Positions 63,445-64,000 of a stretch of DNA of 64,000 bases are shown piece after piece. Numbering within the stretch: the stretch's first letter is position 1; each line of letters starts with the position of its first letter. The DNA comes from Roseateles saccharophilus (GTDB taxonomy: Bacteria; Pseudomonadota; Gammaproteobacteria; Burkholderiales; Burkholderiaceae_C). The stretch spans positions 1-64,000 of the forward strand of contig NZ_SMBU01000006.1 in NCBI RefSeq assembly GCF_004342485.1. Reading direction: 5' to 3'. A program made the translations under genes and the position numbers. Under the pieces are notes generated by a model. The model searched no databases. It was not told the origin of the DNA and was given only the letters and a program-made list of their open reading frames with translations.

Positions 63445-64000
63445 ATGCTGCGTCGTCTGCGTATCCAGGCCCGTCTGTGGCTCGCCTTCGGCCTCATCCT
63501 CGCGATGACGGCGCTGCTGGTGATCGTGGGCGGCTTCGGGCTGAACGTGGCGCAGCAGGCCATCCACGGCATCACGCAGAAGCTCATCCCGGCCTCCAAT
63601 GTCACCGTTGCCGGGCGCGGCCATCTGCTGCAGAGCAAGACGGCCACGTCCACGCTGGTGGCCTCCATCTTCAACAAGGAAGGCACGGCCCGCGCCAGGA
63701 AGGAGTGGGACGCCGCCCAGGCGGGCCTGGACAAGGCCATGGACGACTTCGGCGCCATGACGGCCGAGGACAAGGGCCGCGAGTCGCTGGCCAAGTTCCG
63801 CAGCCTGATGGCCGACTACCGCAAGGCCGTCAGGCCCGTGGTGGACAAGCTCGTGGCCGACGGCTACCCCGACGCCCAGGCCGCCTTCGAGGACATGAAG
63901 GCCGCCGATGCCGCCTACGACCCGGCGCTGGCCATGCTCAATGGCATCGAGGGCGACCTGAAGAAGCGCGGCGACGAGGTCTTCACCAAGGTCGACGGCA
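63445..64000 (+). CDS. Methyl-accepting chemotaxis protein, N-terminal part (cut by the window edge)
   Basis: 185 codons are inside the window. The start [20 protein letters not shown] has AGGAG eight bases upstream and forms the first membrane helix (about 11-35, with [12 protein letters not shown]). The visible periplasmic part is helical and matches a four-helix-bundle sensor ([60 protein letters not shown]). The HAMP and signalling domains would be beyond position 64000. The ligand is unknown. Confidence 0.8.
   Translation, partial: MLRRLRIQARLWLAFGLILAMTALLVIVGGFGLNVAQQAIHGITQKLIPASNVTVAGRGHLLQSKTATSTLVASIFNKEGTARARKEWDAAQAGLDKAMDDFGAMTAEDKGRESLAKFRSLMADYRKAVRPVVDKLVADGYPDAQAAFEDMKAADAAYDPALAMLNGIEGDLKKRGDEVFTKVDG

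Overview
The window is a GC-rich (about 70%) bacterial chromosome segment. Gene content and order point to a betaproteobacterium of the order Burkholderiales, most likely the Rubrivivax/Leptothrix/Roseateles group. The pointers are the cobW-dksA-STAS gene-hslV-hslU block, the corC-lnt-glyQ-glyS-gmhB-plsC-ygjP strand, a two-cistron glycyl-tRNA synthetase and a DksA without a cysteine zinc site. The genus is inferred; no rRNA or tRNA gene was found. Coding density is high, and many neighbours share 1-4 nt stop/start overlaps.

Left part (1-10 kb): a conserved hypothetical, an alpha/beta hydrolase, hppD divergent from an Lrp/AsnC regulator, an HDOD protein, two very small proteins behind a promoter framed by TTGCGCAA palindromes, a CI-like DNA-binding protein, an EF-G paralogue that lacks the catalytic histidine, and a secreted M28 peptidase. 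Middle-left (10-17 kb) is a signalling block: a triple-PAS GGDEF-EAL protein, a CHASE3/HisKA_3 kinase, a receiver-only regulator, a BON protein and a NarL-type regulator. Intergenic DNA here and at 34-37 kb carries seven exact copies of CTGTAGGAC (or its complement), which looks like the operator of an uncharacterised stress regulon.

17-31 kb is metabolic: aidB, a degenerate diguanylate cyclase (GGEQF) and creA in overlapping order; a lactonase-fold protein with a D-serine-deaminase-like enzyme; a lipid kinase; an intact diguanylate cyclase; YdeI and TMEM175 proteins; a lytic transglycosylase; and icmF, a fused B12 acyl-CoA mutase. A perfect 22-bp LiuR-type palindrome precedes icmF. The matching MerR/LiuR regulator lies at 46 kb with a second copy of the operator.

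31-48 kb: OPT and MFS transporters, an AsmA-like protein, a BON lipoprotein, a branched-chain-type ABC transporter without a binding protein (including a fused permease-ATPase) ending in a macrodomain gene, a DUF938 methyltransferase, pirin, azoR with a LysR regulator, a secreted TonB-domain protein, liuR and an MBL hydrolase. A 336-bp hairpin-rich gap follows.

48-64 kb is mostly housekeeping: ygjP-type protease, plsC, gmhB (nucleophile aspartate missing), glyS, glyQ, lnt and corC on the minus strand; then cobW, dksA, a STAS-domain protein, hslV, hslU and a potassium channel on the plus strand; a 48-residue helix-turn-helix remnant behind coaX; and the start of a chemoreceptor gene at the right edge. 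Two families of dispersed intergenic hairpin repeats occur in the window, with compensatory base changes between copies.
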